This document shows, one piece after another, positions 15,975 through 23,517 of a DNA stretch of 43,444 nt (positions are counted from its first letter, which is position 1; each line of letters starts with the position of its first letter). Below the pieces are notes generated by a model, which saw nothing but the letters and a program-made list of their open reading frames with translations, did no database searches and was not told where the DNA came from. A program made the position numbers and the translations under genes. The stretch is from Bacillota bacterium. Its GTDB lineage: Bacteria; Bacillota; Clostridia; Peptostreptococcales; Anaerovoracaceae. Location: NCBI GenBank assembly GCA_017431785.1, contig JAFRKJ010000075.1, positions 1-43,444 on the forward strand, written 5' to 3'.

Positions 15975-17261
15975 TTATTTGCTTACTGCTGCGAGGAATG
16001 CCTTTTCTGAAAGTTCATCAGCATATTCTGAATCCATTTCCTTGATTCCTGCAGGGAATTCATACTTCGCAAGTCTTTCTACGAATGGGTCTGGATCGAA
16101 GTGTTCTGGACCCCAAGCGCCCGGCTCATTCCAGATGCCCTTAGCGATCAGTTCCATCATGATGACAGGACCTACTGCAGTCTGAGCTACTACTGAGTTT
16201 GTCGTGTACTTCTTGATGCATTCCTGGTTGTCAGCTACCTGATAGAGGTATACGGATCTGTACTTGCCGTCTTTCCAACCTGTTACCCAAGTACCAGCGC
16301 AGCCCTTACCTGTCATTTCATCAGTTGCTCCTACTGGGGAAGGAATAACCTTGCAGACAAAGTCTCTCGGAGTGATCTCGCTGTCGCCAACCTTGACCTT
16401 ATCTCTCTTGTTGTCGAGTCCCCATCCGTGGAGAGTCAGCAGCTTAGCTCTGAATTCTCTAGGAACACCGTATTTGAATGTAACTCTGTTGCAGTCGATT
16501 TCTCTAGGAACGAGCAGTACTTCTTCGTGCTCTACGTTTACAACTTCTACATCGCCGATTCCGCCAGGGAAGTTGAAGATTTCAGGCTCTGAGAATGGCT
16601 CTGTGCAGAACCAGTGTCCGTCTGGATTTTCTTCATTCTTTTCCCAGATTACAGGCGGCTGCAGACATTCTTCGATGGTTGTCCATACGGAGAATCCGAA
16701 GTCTGAATCAGTGTTTCCATAGTTATCGCCGTCACGTACGTCTACTCTGTCGATCTTGTCGAAGAGGTGTACAGCAGCATACTTCGCGAATACGTCAGCC
16801 ATACCTGGCTCTACGCCGGATCCGCATATTGCGATCTTACCGGAAGCTTCCCATTCTTTCTGCTTAGCAAACTGATAATCACCCAGTTTGATGTATGGCA
16901 GTTCATATGGTTTTTCTGGATGCTCTGTTCCAAGTGTCATGGCGCAGTCAAGATATCCAATCTTCAGCTCCAGGCATGTATCAAAAATAGTCTGGTTCAT
17001 TCTTGGGTCGCAGGCGTTCATTGCGAAGTCACATCCATGCTCTGCAACAACAGCCTTGATGCTTTCAGGATCCATAGCGTTGATCTGTGCAGGAACGAAC
17101 TTGCCGCCGCCGCAGATCTCATTTGCAACCTTCTCAGCTCTGGCCAGGTCGTAGTCAGCTACTACTACCTTCTCTGCCCAGTCGCCTTCTGCTCCGGCTC
17201 TTTCAATAATCTTAGCTGCTGAAGTTCCTACTCCGCCTGCTCCGATGATAAGTAATTTCAT
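15975..17261 (-). CDS. saccharopine dehydrogenase family oxidoreductase
   Basis: The protein of about 428 residues starts with a Rossmann NAD(P)-binding motif MKLLIIGAGGVGTSAAKII and continues with the family's DYDLARAEKVA and MNACDPRMN blocks. The central GSGVEPGMADVFAKYA and the WTTIEECLQPPVIWE segment are typical of the saccharopine dehydrogenase/carboxynorspermidine synthase group. These enzymes reductively couple an aldehyde to an amino acid amine. Polyamine synthesis or lysine-type metabolism are both possible, and no partner gene (for example carboxynorspermidine decarboxylase) is in the window. The start is the ATG at 17261, because the ATG five codons earlier is part of its ribosome binding site (ATGGAGGT). 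It has its own promoter and terminator. Confidence 0.87.
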   Translation of the reverse strand: MKLLIIGAGGVGTSAAKIIERAGAEGDWAEKVVVADYDLARAEKVANEICGGGKFVPAQINAMDPESIKAVVAEHGCDFAMNACDPRMNQTIFDTCLELKIGYLDCAMTLGTEHPEKPYELPYIKLGDYQFAKQKEWEASGKIAICGSGVEPGMADVFAKYAAVHLFDKIDRVDVRDGDNYGNTDSDFGFSVWTTIEECLQPPVIWEKNEENPDGHWFCTEPFSEPEIFNFPGGIGDVEVVNVEHEEVLLVPREIDCNRVTFKYGVPREFRAKLLTLHGWGLDNKRDKVKVGDSEITPRDFVCKVIPSPVGATDEMTGKGCAGTWVTGWKDGKYRSVYLYQVADNQECIKKYTTNSVVAQTAVGPVIMMELIAKGIWNEPGAWGPEHFDPDPFVERLAKYEFPAGIKEMDSEYADELSEKAFLAAVSK

Positions 17262-17347
17262 AGTTCTTACCTCCATATTATAATTAATATTTTGTTGCCG
17301 TTTATCTGCAGATTGCCCAGATTGCAGGACAACCTTTCCTAATCATA

Positions 17348-17376
17348 ATAGTAAGACTTTTCCTGATATTGTTCAA
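17348..17376 (-). promoter_or_regulatory. candidate promoter of the saccharopine-dehydrogenase-like gene
   Basis: A minus-strand -35 TTGAAC (17371-17376), 17-base spacer and -10 TACTAT (17348-17353) would give a leader of about 80 bases. A second TATAAT (17277-17282) lies nearer the gene but has no good -35. Neither start is proven. Confidence 0.5.
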
Positions 17377-17401
17377 TGAGCCATTTGCTTTAAAAAAGTA
17401 C

Positions 17402-18946
17402 TTATTTGCTGTCCTTGAGGTCGATAAAAATGAGTTCTGAACCGATTCCCTTGAAAACGCTTCTCAGGCTGAGAGCATCAGAACTGAAATATGTGGCACT
17501 TGAGATGGATGGTTTTTCAGAAAGGTCGCCAAGGAGTTTCTCTCTGTCCGTCAGTTCCTCGTCCTGTCTCGTCTGCGCCTCGATCTTCCCAGTCAGATTT
17601 TCTCTGTCCATTCTGTACCTGAGAACTCTGAACTGACCAGAAAGTCCGGTGCAGCGCACAAGAAACTCTGCTTCCCCATCATAATTTCTGATCACTCTGA
17701 GCAGATCCTGGTTGGATCCGATTCTCTTCAGCGATTTGCAAACGTTATCATCAAAATTGTAGACCAATATACTCAGGCTCGTGAGCGGCCCCGGGAATTT
17801 TTCCCTTGTGGTCACCATGTAATTACTTCCTGAGGCGATGAGGTTTTCGCCAAGCCCGCGAAGAAGCTTATAAGGTTCTGCCAGGATCTTGTTGATGTCA
17901 CGGCTCATGATTTCTTCAAGCTCCGGTTCGCCTTTCTTGATTTCTGCGTAATCATCATAGATGTCGACATCCACGATCGTCGGTCTGACTTTGAGCTTAT
18001 CAAGATAGTCAGCGTAGACTCCTTTGACCTGACGGCGAATTGCATTTTCGATCTGGTTCGGGGAACACCTTGTGTACTTGGCTTCTATCTCTCTGCTGAT
18101 GATTTTGCCGATATAGGCCTTTCTGTATTCAAGCGGATGCATCCCAAACCAGTGCTCAAAGTGCTTGATATAATACCTGACTGCTGAGAATCCTGTCTCT
18201 TCCGCGATCGTACCGATCTTCTTATTCGTTCCCAGAAGCAGCTTCTCCGACTCCTCTACTCTGATGTAGCTCAGCAGATCCTGGAAACTGAGACCCGCGG
18301 CTTCTTTGATGATGTGGGACAGATAATAGATGCTCAGATGCTCTCTTTCGGCAATTTCGCTGAGCGTGAGCTTTCTGTTGTAATTGTCATACATGTAATC
18401 TGTGATGCGGTTCAGTCTTCCGGCAAGAATCTTGTTGCCTTTGTTCTTGGCCTCATTCTTGAACTTGCCGTCTTCCATCACGAAGTATCTGAAGTTGGAC
18501 ATGAGGCATGCAATCAGGTTGTGAGTACTCTCAATAACCTTGTGTTCATAACCATAACCCTTCTGGAGAACTTCCATCATGATTCTCGCCAGAATGTCTT
18601 TGAGGATGTCCAGACTCTCATCACTGTCATCTTCCATATCTGTAACAAAGAAGTTGTTCTTCAGGTTGTCGTAGTATCTGGAGAAATAGGAAAGATCCAG
18701 CTGCAACATCATGACCATATTGTCTTCCCCGGTGTTTTCGAAGCTGTGCATCTCTCTGTCGTTCAGGATAAAGACGTCCCCCTGTTTCAGATGATAGGTG
18801 TAATAACCGTTTCGCAGGATGACTGACCCATCAAGTACATATACGACTTCCATATCATCATGGAAGTGAATCGGGTATTCTTCGATATTTGCTGTGATCA
18901 CATTGATCGGCAGCTCATCCCTGTACATGATTTTTTCTTTCAGCAT
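17402..18946 (-). CDS. AraC-family regulator with cupin N-terminus and GH39-like C-terminal remnant
   Basis: The 514-residue protein has a cupin-type sensor domain (about 15-95; HFHDDMEVVYVLDG and GDVFILNDREMHSF), then an AraC-type double helix-turn-helix (about 180-280; TLSEIAEREHLSIYYLSHI and IGTIAEETGFSAVRYYIKHF). An extra C-terminal part of about 230 residues follows. Its end (SILVYNFDDN, FLVRCTGLSGQFRVLRYRMD) resembles the beta-sandwich that closes GH39 beta-xylosidases, but the catalytic barrel is absent. AraC proteins fused to GH39 are common in Clostridia, so this looks like a reduced descendant; that is inference. The start follows a clear AGGAG site. The regulated genes are not obvious; the saccharopine-dehydrogenase-like gene just downstream on the same strand is the nearest candidate. 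Confidence 0.87.
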   Translation of the reverse strand: MLKEKIMYRDELPINVITANIEEYPIHFHDDMEVVYVLDGSVILRNGYYTYHLKQGDVFILNDREMHSFENTGEDNMVMMLQLDLSYFSRYYDNLKNNFFVTDMEDDSDESLDILKDILARIMMEVLQKGYGYEHKVIESTHNLIACLMSNFRYFVMEDGKFKNEAKNKGNKILAGRLNRITDYMYDNYNRKLTLSEIAEREHLSIYYLSHIIKEAAGLSFQDLLSYIRVEESEKLLLGTNKKIGTIAEETGFSAVRYYIKHFEHWFGMHPLEYRKAYIGKIISREIEAKYTRCSPNQIENAIRRQVKGVYADYLDKLKVRPTIVDVDIYDDYAEIKKGEPELEEIMSRDINKILAEPYKLLRGLGENLIASGSNYMVTTREKFPGPLTSLSILVYNFDDNVCKSLKRIGSNQDLLRVIRNYDGEAEFLVRCTGLSGQFRVLRYRMDRENLTGKIEAQTRQDEELTDREKLLGDLSEKPSISSATYFSSDALSLRSVFKGIGSELIFIDLKDSK

Positions 18947-18968
18947 TTTTGACTCCTAAATTTACTAG

Positions 18969-18998
18969 ATTATGTAAACCAAAACCATTGACTGTAAA
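18969..18998 (-). promoter_or_regulatory. promoter of the AraC-family gene
   Basis: On the minus strand -35 TTTACA (18993-18998), an 18-base spacer and -10 CATAAT (18969-18974) precede the AGGAG ribosome binding site and the ATG at 18946. Each hexamer differs from consensus by one base. Confidence 0.7.
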
Positions 18999-19387
18999 TA
19001 ATTGGTTCAACAATCGCAAAACCTTGTTATTAAGGGCATTTCAGCGGTTATCCACAACAATTTCGAAATTGTATACGATTTAATCCAATGATGGCTGTGG
19101 ATAACCAAATTTTTACTATTGTTGAAATATCAACGTTTTTCACTGTCAAGTTTAAAATGAGATACAAGGTTTTCCACAGGAATTCCTGGAATTATTTCAT
19201 CTTCGCGGCAAAACCCCTGAAAACGTGGATTTTCTGCGGTTTTTCGGCTTTTTGTAAAATCTTTACTGTAAAAATCTGAAAACCCTAATGCAACCGCAAA
19301 TTAATTACTATGATTATTAATTATACTACTCAGTTGCGCAACAATTCAATCATGTTGCCGTGTTTTTCATGCATTTATGCATATTGT
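18999..19387. other. AT-rich intergenic region with a DnaA-box cluster
   Basis: Apart from the S10 leader region this is the longest stretch without a credible gene. It contains TTATCCACA at 19048-19056 and its reverse complement TGTGGATAA at 19096-19104; the identity extends to an 11-bp inverted pair, GGTTATCCACA/TGTGGATAACC. A one-mismatch box TTTTCCACA lies at 19170-19178. Between the first two boxes is a perfect 16-base palindrome (19057-19072). From 19107 to about 19330 the DNA is AT-rich with long T and A runs. This is the composition of a DnaA-binding site or an origin-like element, but no dnaA, dnaN, rpmH or parB gene is nearby. An origin, a DnaA-titration site and chance are all possible. 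Confidence 0.55.
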
Positions 19388-19416
19388 TTGACTTTTTTGC
19401 GGCGAGGCATTACACT
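19388..19416 (+). promoter_or_regulatory. promoter of the AlaX-like gene
   Basis: The -35 TTGACT (19388-19393), a 17-base spacer and -10 TACACT (19411-19416) place the transcript start near 19423, about 34 bases before the chosen ATG at 19457. This agrees with the ribosome binding site at 19441-19446 and rules out the longer in-frame extension. Confidence 0.75.
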
Positions 19417-19456
19417 CTCCATGATGCTATTGCGGTCTACAAAGGAACTAGAAACT

Positions 19457-20710
19457 ATGAGCACAACAAAATTATACCAACACGATGTATATACGAAAGA
19501 ATGGGATGCAACGGTAACCAGAATCACCGAAAACGGCATCTTTTTTGATCAGACTGCCTTCTTCCCAGAGGGCGGCGGACAGAGCTGTGACCTTGGAATC
19601 GTACAACCTGCCGGCAAGGACTCACCGAAACTGCAAGTGATAGATGTGCAGGAGGACGGGGATGACGTGATTCATAAGCTTTCTTCTTATGACGGGCTCA
19701 GCGAAGGCTGCACCGTACACTGCACTCTGGACTGGCCGCGCCGTTTCGATAACATGCAGCGCCATTGCGGCGAGCACATCCTTTCGGGAATCTTCTACCA
19801 GGAATGCGGCGGTGTGAACCGCGGTTTTCACATGGGTGAGGATTACATGACGATTGATATCAGCCTGGAGGACGAACCGACAAATCCGGAAAGGAGCAGA
19901 CCTTCGGTAATTGACTGGGATATTGCGCAGCACTGCGAACGTCTGGCGAACGAAGTGATCTGGTCCAACGCCTCGGTATATGTCTTCCGCTTTGATAACA
20001 GAGAGGACGCAGAAAAAATGCCGCTCAGAAAGAAGCTCGCCTTTGATGAGGACATCTCCATCGTATGCGTAGGTTCTCCGGAACATGCGGCTGACTGCGT
20101 TGCCTGCTGCGGTACGCATCCATCAAGTGCCGGACAGGTCGGTCTCATCAAATTGTTCAAAGTAGAAAAGTACAAAGAGATGTTCCGCATCTACTTCGAA
20201 GCAGGCGCCCGCGCCCTTGAAGATTATGAGATGAAGCATAATATTCTTACGGATCTCTCCAACAAATATTCTTCCTCCGTGGAGGACTTCCCGGATAAGA
20301 TCCGCGGCCTCGAACAGAGGGCTGCCGACCTCAAGGGGGAACTGATTCAGCTCAAGCACGCATTCACCGATATCGAATGTGCCGCGTTGGACGAAAGGCT
20401 TGACAGTGCAGAGGGGAATGTTGTCGTCCATGCACTGGAACACTTCTCCATGGATGATGCATTCAATATGGCCAAGTCCTACATGGGTAAACCGAGATGC
20501 AAAGGCAAACTGATCCTGTTGTATTCGAAACCGGCAACATCCTACATCCTCGTAAGCGACGGAGAAATCAAATGCGGAAGTCTGGTAAAAGAATACGCCA
20601 ACTTCTATCAGGGCAAGGGCGGCGGAAATGATGTCTCCGCAAGAGCCATCTTCACCAATGATGAGAACGCCGCGCTCTTCGCTGATTTGCTGCAGAAACA
20701 TCTGCAATAA
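19457..20710 (+). CDS. AlaX-type alanyl-tRNA editing protein with DHHA1 domain
   Basis: The 417-residue protein is a free-standing relative of the AlaRS editing domain; such proteins hydrolyse Ser or Gly mis-attached to tRNA-Ala. Evidence: the DQTAFFPEGGGQ block (31-42), the zinc motif HCGEH (H103, H107), and the second half CVACCGTH (C217 and H221). A C-terminal DHHA1-like domain ends in YQGKGGGNDVSARA. The length fits the long AlaX class with DHHA1. An in-frame ATG 49 codons upstream exists, but the ATG at 19457 follows AAAGGA and lies downstream of a good promoter. It is a single-gene unit with a strong terminator at 20715-20748. Substrate preference (Ser versus Gly) is not evident. Confidence 0.92.
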   Translation: MSTTKLYQHDVYTKEWDATVTRITENGIFFDQTAFFPEGGGQSCDLGIVQPAGKDSPKLQVIDVQEDGDDVIHKLSSYDGLSEGCTVHCTLDWPRRFDNMQRHCGEHILSGIFYQECGGVNRGFHMGEDYMTIDISLEDEPTNPERSRPSVIDWDIAQHCERLANEVIWSNASVYVFRFDNREDAEKMPLRKKLAFDEDISIVCVGSPEHAADCVACCGTHPSSAGQVGLIKLFKVEKYKEMFRIYFEAGARALEDYEMKHNILTDLSNKYSSSVEDFPDKIRGLEQRAADLKGELIQLKHAFTDIECAALDERLDSAEGNVVVHALEHFSMDDAFNMAKSYMGKPRCKGKLILLYSKPATSYILVSDGEIKCGSLVKEYANFYQGKGGGNDVSARAIFTNDENAALFADLLQKHLQ

Positions 20711-20714
20711 ATAA

Positions 20715-20748
20715 ACGAGCGAAGAAGTACCTTCGCTCGTCATTTTTT
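20715..20748 (+). terminator. intrinsic terminator of the AlaX-like gene
   Basis: A perfect 10-bp stem ACGAGCGAAG/CTTCGCTCGT (20715-20724 with 20731-20740), a six-base loop and then CATTTTTT form a classical terminator four bases after the stop codon. Confidence 0.93.
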
Positions 20749-20790
20749 GCCTTGTTCAAACGTTATCTGTGTTTCAAAGACTTTATTTGC

Positions 20791-20983
20791 GATGGTGGCG
20801 AAGGTCTCTTTTGCGGGCTCCGCAGGAGCAGTCACAACTGTAAACGAAGTGAATAAATGAAATAGCAAAACGTCAGGCATGTTCGAGAGCGAAAGCTCGA
20901 GTTTGCCTGACGTTCTATTTCATATGAACGAGTTTGTACAGTTGTCTGCGACGAGGACCTCCGCAAAAGACGGCCTTCATCAT
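20791..20983. repeat. large imperfect inverted repeat (about 190 bp)
   Basis: The interval between the AlaX terminator and the stop of the 3D-domain gene folds into one long hairpin. From inside out the pairs are: GAGC-GAAA-GCTC (20887-20898); AACGTCAGGCA (20869-20879) with TGCCTGACGTT (20904-20914); ATGAAATAG (20857-20865) with CTATTTCAT (20915-20923); ACAACTGTA (20834-20842) with TACAGTTGT (20937-20945); and TCTTTTGCGG (20807-20816) with CCGCAAAAGA (20961-20970). Weaker pairing extends to GATGGTGG/CATCATCATC. On the minus strand the inner stem is followed by TTTT, so it might help end the 3D-gene transcript. A miniature transposable element, a repeat family or a structured RNA are all possible. 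No second copy is in the window. Confidence 0.75.
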
Positions 20984-21001
20984 CATCTAAAATATGTGTC
21001 T

Positions 21002-21805
21002 TTATTTGATATACAGATCAACTGTTCTACGCCCCCAGGAAACGGCCTGCCCTCTCGTCTCGAAGAACAAGTCGATGCGGTTGCCTTTGATGGCACCGCC
21101 AGTATCTTCAGCATGTACTGCTCCGTAACCCGGTACATACCCGTAGGAACCCATCGGTATGACTCCGCGGTCAACCGCCATGGTTCCGCGATGGGGATAC
21201 GTGCCTGTTGCCGTCCGGTTGCCCGTATGCGTGTAACCCGTCGCCACAACCGTGATCATCCTGCTGTATTTCACGCCGTCATAGGATACGGCTGTTCCTT
21301 CCGCAATGACTTCTGTCACAGGTTTGCTCACCGTTTCTCTGGCGATTTCCTTGCGGGTTTGCACGATTCCGCCGAGATAGGTGATTTCGTAAGTCACCTT
21401 ATCTTCGCCTTTGACGCCTTCCGTCGTGACCTTTGTTTCCCCTTCCATTAAGTCTGAGGTGTATTCTGTCTTGGATTTGAAATCGATGGCTTCCGTTACG
21501 GTTTCTTTCCGGACTTCAAAGAGGTCTATTTTTACATCTGTTCCATCCTTCAGCGCTGCGTTCATGCCCGGCTTGACGACGTCTTCCTCATCCAGCGTGA
21601 CATCCCAACCTCTGAGCATGTCGCTTACTGTGTTTCTGATGGTCTTGTACTGAGCTGTCTGGCCGTTTACCGTGACCGTAATATCTTTTACGCTAACAGA
21701 GACTGCAGCCAAAAGTCCTATGAGAATCAGGTTGCATCCTATGGCTGCGGCCAGAACTTTGAAAAACGTTCTGTTTTCGTCAATCTTCTTTCTTAGCCAG
21801 TTCAT
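21002..21805 (-). CDS. G5 and 3D domain cell-wall protein (YabE-like)
   Basis: The roughly 267-residue protein has a basic start and a membrane segment (FFKVLAAAIGCNLILIGLLA), then a DUF348-like segment (ITVTVNGQTAQYKT), a G5 domain (about 95-170) and a C-terminal 3D domain. The 3D domain shows TGTYPHRGTMAVDRGVIPMG and HAEDTGGAIKGNRIDLFF, including the three conserved Asp. 3D domains relate to MltA-type lytic transglycosylases, and in Bacillus YabE-like proteins act on peptidoglycan. I choose the ATG at 21805 because an AGAGG site precedes it; an ATG five codons earlier lacks one. The start lies inside the end of the dipeptidase gene, showing a compact operon. It is the last gene before the large inverted repeat. 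Confidence 0.9.
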   Translation of the reverse strand: MNWLRKKIDENRTFFKVLAAAIGCNLILIGLLAAVSVSVKDITVTVNGQTAQYKTIRNTVSDMLRGWDVTLDEEDVVKPGMNAALKDGTDVKIDLFEVRKETVTEAIDFKSKTEYTSDLMEGETKVTTEGVKGEDKVTYEITYLGGIVQTRKEIARETVSKPVTEVIAEGTAVSYDGVKYSRMITVVATGYTHTGNRTATGTYPHRGTMAVDRGVIPMGSYGYVPGYGAVHAEDTGGAIKGNRIDLFFETRGQAVSWGRRTVDLYIK

Positions 21806-23234
21806 AAACAGCCTCTGCATAAATCTTGGCCAGGCGAACCATGTTGTCTATTGAAATCTTCTCGTTCTTCATGTGTCCTAACTCCGGTTCCCCTGGAAAT
21901 CTCGCACCAAAAGCAACGATGTGATCCATGGCACGGGCATATGTGCCGCCGCCTATGACGAGAGGTTTGCTCTCTGTATCACCTGTCTGGGTTTGATACA
22001 CTTTCATCAGCGTCGTTACGAGCTCAGATTCCGCATCGATGCTGATCGGCAGTTTTTCTTTTCCTTTGACGATGCCGTACCCATATTCATCAAGCACCTC
22101 CATGATGCCTGCATAAACCTGCTCGCCTGTGCCGCTGACCGGATATCTGACATTGATCGTAAGCTTTGCCGTATTCTTGTCAACGTCTATCATGGAGACA
22201 TTGAATGTGAGCTTTCCGGAATCTTCGTCCTCCAAAGGACAGCCGATGTTCTCCCCATGGAGATCATAGCCGATTCTTTCATTGTAAAAATCAACGAAGT
22301 CTGCCGCTCCATCATTGAGGAATGTGAGCCGCCCCAGGAAATCCATCAGGATGGAAATGGCATTTACTCCCTGCTCAGGTTTCGCCGCGTGGGCGGATTT
22401 ACCGGCCACACTGATTTCAAGGCTTCTGCCTGCGCCTCTGCAGCTGATGTCCCACCCGTTCTTCTCCGCGCAGCCTGCCACTGCTTCCTTGATGATGCTG
22501 TAACCGCCTCCGGAGGTATCGTATACGACTGCTTTTGCGAAATCAGGTACGGCATTGTCTGCTGTCCCGCCGGTTATGGAGGTAAGCTCCAGACCTTTCC
22601 CTCTGGACTTCGGAAACTTGGCAATGATATCGAATGTCAGGATTCCTTTCTCCGCTCTGATGACCGGAAAGTCCCCATCCGGAGTAAACCCTAAATCCGG
22701 AAGATCCGGTGCACACTCCAGATAATGTTTCATTCCATACCAGTTCGTCTCTTCATCGAGCCCGAGTATCAGCCTTACCGTCTTCGCCGGTTCAAACCCA
22801 CACTCCTTCAGCGCTTTCATCGCATAAAATGACGCAATGACCGGACCTTTGTCATCCATTGTTCCGCGGCCCTGCAGATACCCATCTTCGATCTCGCCGC
22901 CAAATGGGTCAAAGTCCCAATCCGTCCCTTCCGGCACGACATCCAAGTGGCCGAGGATTCCCACGACGCCGTCTTCTGTTCCATCGTAGTCGATGTGACC
23001 ACCGAAACCGTCGGCATCAAAAGTCGTGAAGCCTTCCTCTTCACTGAGCGCAAGCATAAACCGATACGCCCGATCGACCTCTTCTCCAAAAGGCATCGCT
23101 GCCTTTGCTGATGCGCCCTCTGTGATATCCGGAGAAATCGCAATGCTCGGGATGGATATAAGCTTAGACAGAGATGAAAGCATCTCTGTCTTGTTCTCGT
23201 CTATTCTGTTATATACTATCTTAAGAAAATCCAT
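21780..23234 (-). CDS. PepV-like M20 family dipeptidase
   Basis: The 484-residue protein is an M20-family metallopeptidase of the PepV/dipeptidase group, which cleaves dipeptides in the cytoplasm using two zinc ions. Metal ligands and catalytic residues are seen in GHLDVVPEG (His and Asp, about 94-102), GRGTMDDKGP (bridging Asp) and LGLDEETNW (catalytic Glu-Glu). The C-terminal His is in PELGHMKNE. The inserted lid domain (about 180-380) gives the usual PepV length. The start has only a weak AAAGG site and lies 21 bases after the NifU-like gene. The end overlaps the next gene by 26 bases. Physiological role: amino acid supply from peptides. Confidence 0.92.
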   Translation of the reverse strand: MDFLKIVYNRIDENKTEMLSSLSKLISIPSIAISPDITEGASAKAAMPFGEEVDRAYRFMLALSEEEGFTTFDADGFGGHIDYDGTEDGVVGILGHLDVVPEGTDWDFDPFGGEIEDGYLQGRGTMDDKGPVIASFYAMKALKECGFEPAKTVRLILGLDEETNWYGMKHYLECAPDLPDLGFTPDGDFPVIRAEKGILTFDIIAKFPKSRGKGLELTSITGGTADNAVPDFAKAVVYDTSGGGYSIIKEAVAGCAEKNGWDISCRGAGRSLEISVAGKSAHAAKPEQGVNAISILMDFLGRLTFLNDGAADFVDFYNERIGYDLHGENIGCPLEDEDSGKLTFNVSMIDVDKNTAKLTINVRYPVSGTGEQVYAGIMEVLDEYGYGIVKGKEKLPISIDAESELVTTLMKVYQTQTGDTESKPLVIGGGTYARAMDHIVAFGARFPGEPELGHMKNEKISIDNMVRLAKIYAEAVYELAKKED

Positions 23235-23255
23235 GTCTGCTGCCTTTGCAGTAAA

Positions 23256-23480
23256 TTACATAACAGCTTCAACACCTGCGATTTCCGGATAGCTTTCCTT
23301 CAAGATTCTTTCAACGACTCCCTTGATGGTCATCTGTGCACCCGGACATCCTGCGCAGTGTCCCTTCAGTCTGACTTTCACGATATTGTCTTCTGTGTAC
23401 TCTACGAATTCAATATCCCCGCCATCTCTCTGGAGAAATGGTCTGATCTGGTCTAATGCATTGTTGATTTTTTCTTCCAT
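23256..23480 (-). CDS. NifU C-terminal-domain Fe-S scaffold protein
   Basis: The roughly 74-residue protein is a stand-alone NifU C-terminal domain, a carrier or scaffold for [4Fe-4S] clusters. The core reads LKGHCAGCPGAQMTIKGVVE, with the CxxC pair that binds the cluster, preceded by the IRPFLQRDGGDIEFVEY strand region. The ATG at 23480 is favoured because AAAGGG lies nine bases upstream of it; the ATG seven codons earlier has no site. It is cotranscribed between the ABC binding lipoprotein (37 bases upstream) and the dipeptidase. No NifS or SufB partner is in the window. Confidence 0.93.
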   Translation of the reverse strand: MEEKINNALDQIRPFLQRDGGDIEFVEYTEDNIVKVRLKGHCAGCPGAQMTIKGVVERILKESYPEIAGVEAVM

Positions 23481-23517
23481 TATTATTTCCCTTTCTTTCA
23501 TTAATTAGAGTTCTTCT

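Noticed and set aside
19088-19279. A 63-residue plus-strand frame across the DnaA-box region
   Set aside because: No ribosome binding site and a composition expected from AT-rich noncoding DNA.
19310-19456. A 49-codon N-terminal extension of the AlaX-like protein
   Set aside because: It contains the promoter (19388-19416), has no domain similarity, and the ATG at 19457 has a good ribosome binding site.
15914-20856. A 14-base identical string (AACGAAGTGAATAA) at 15914-15927 and 20843-20856
   Set aside because: In a 43-kb window on two strands several chance 14-base matches are expected, and the flanks differ.
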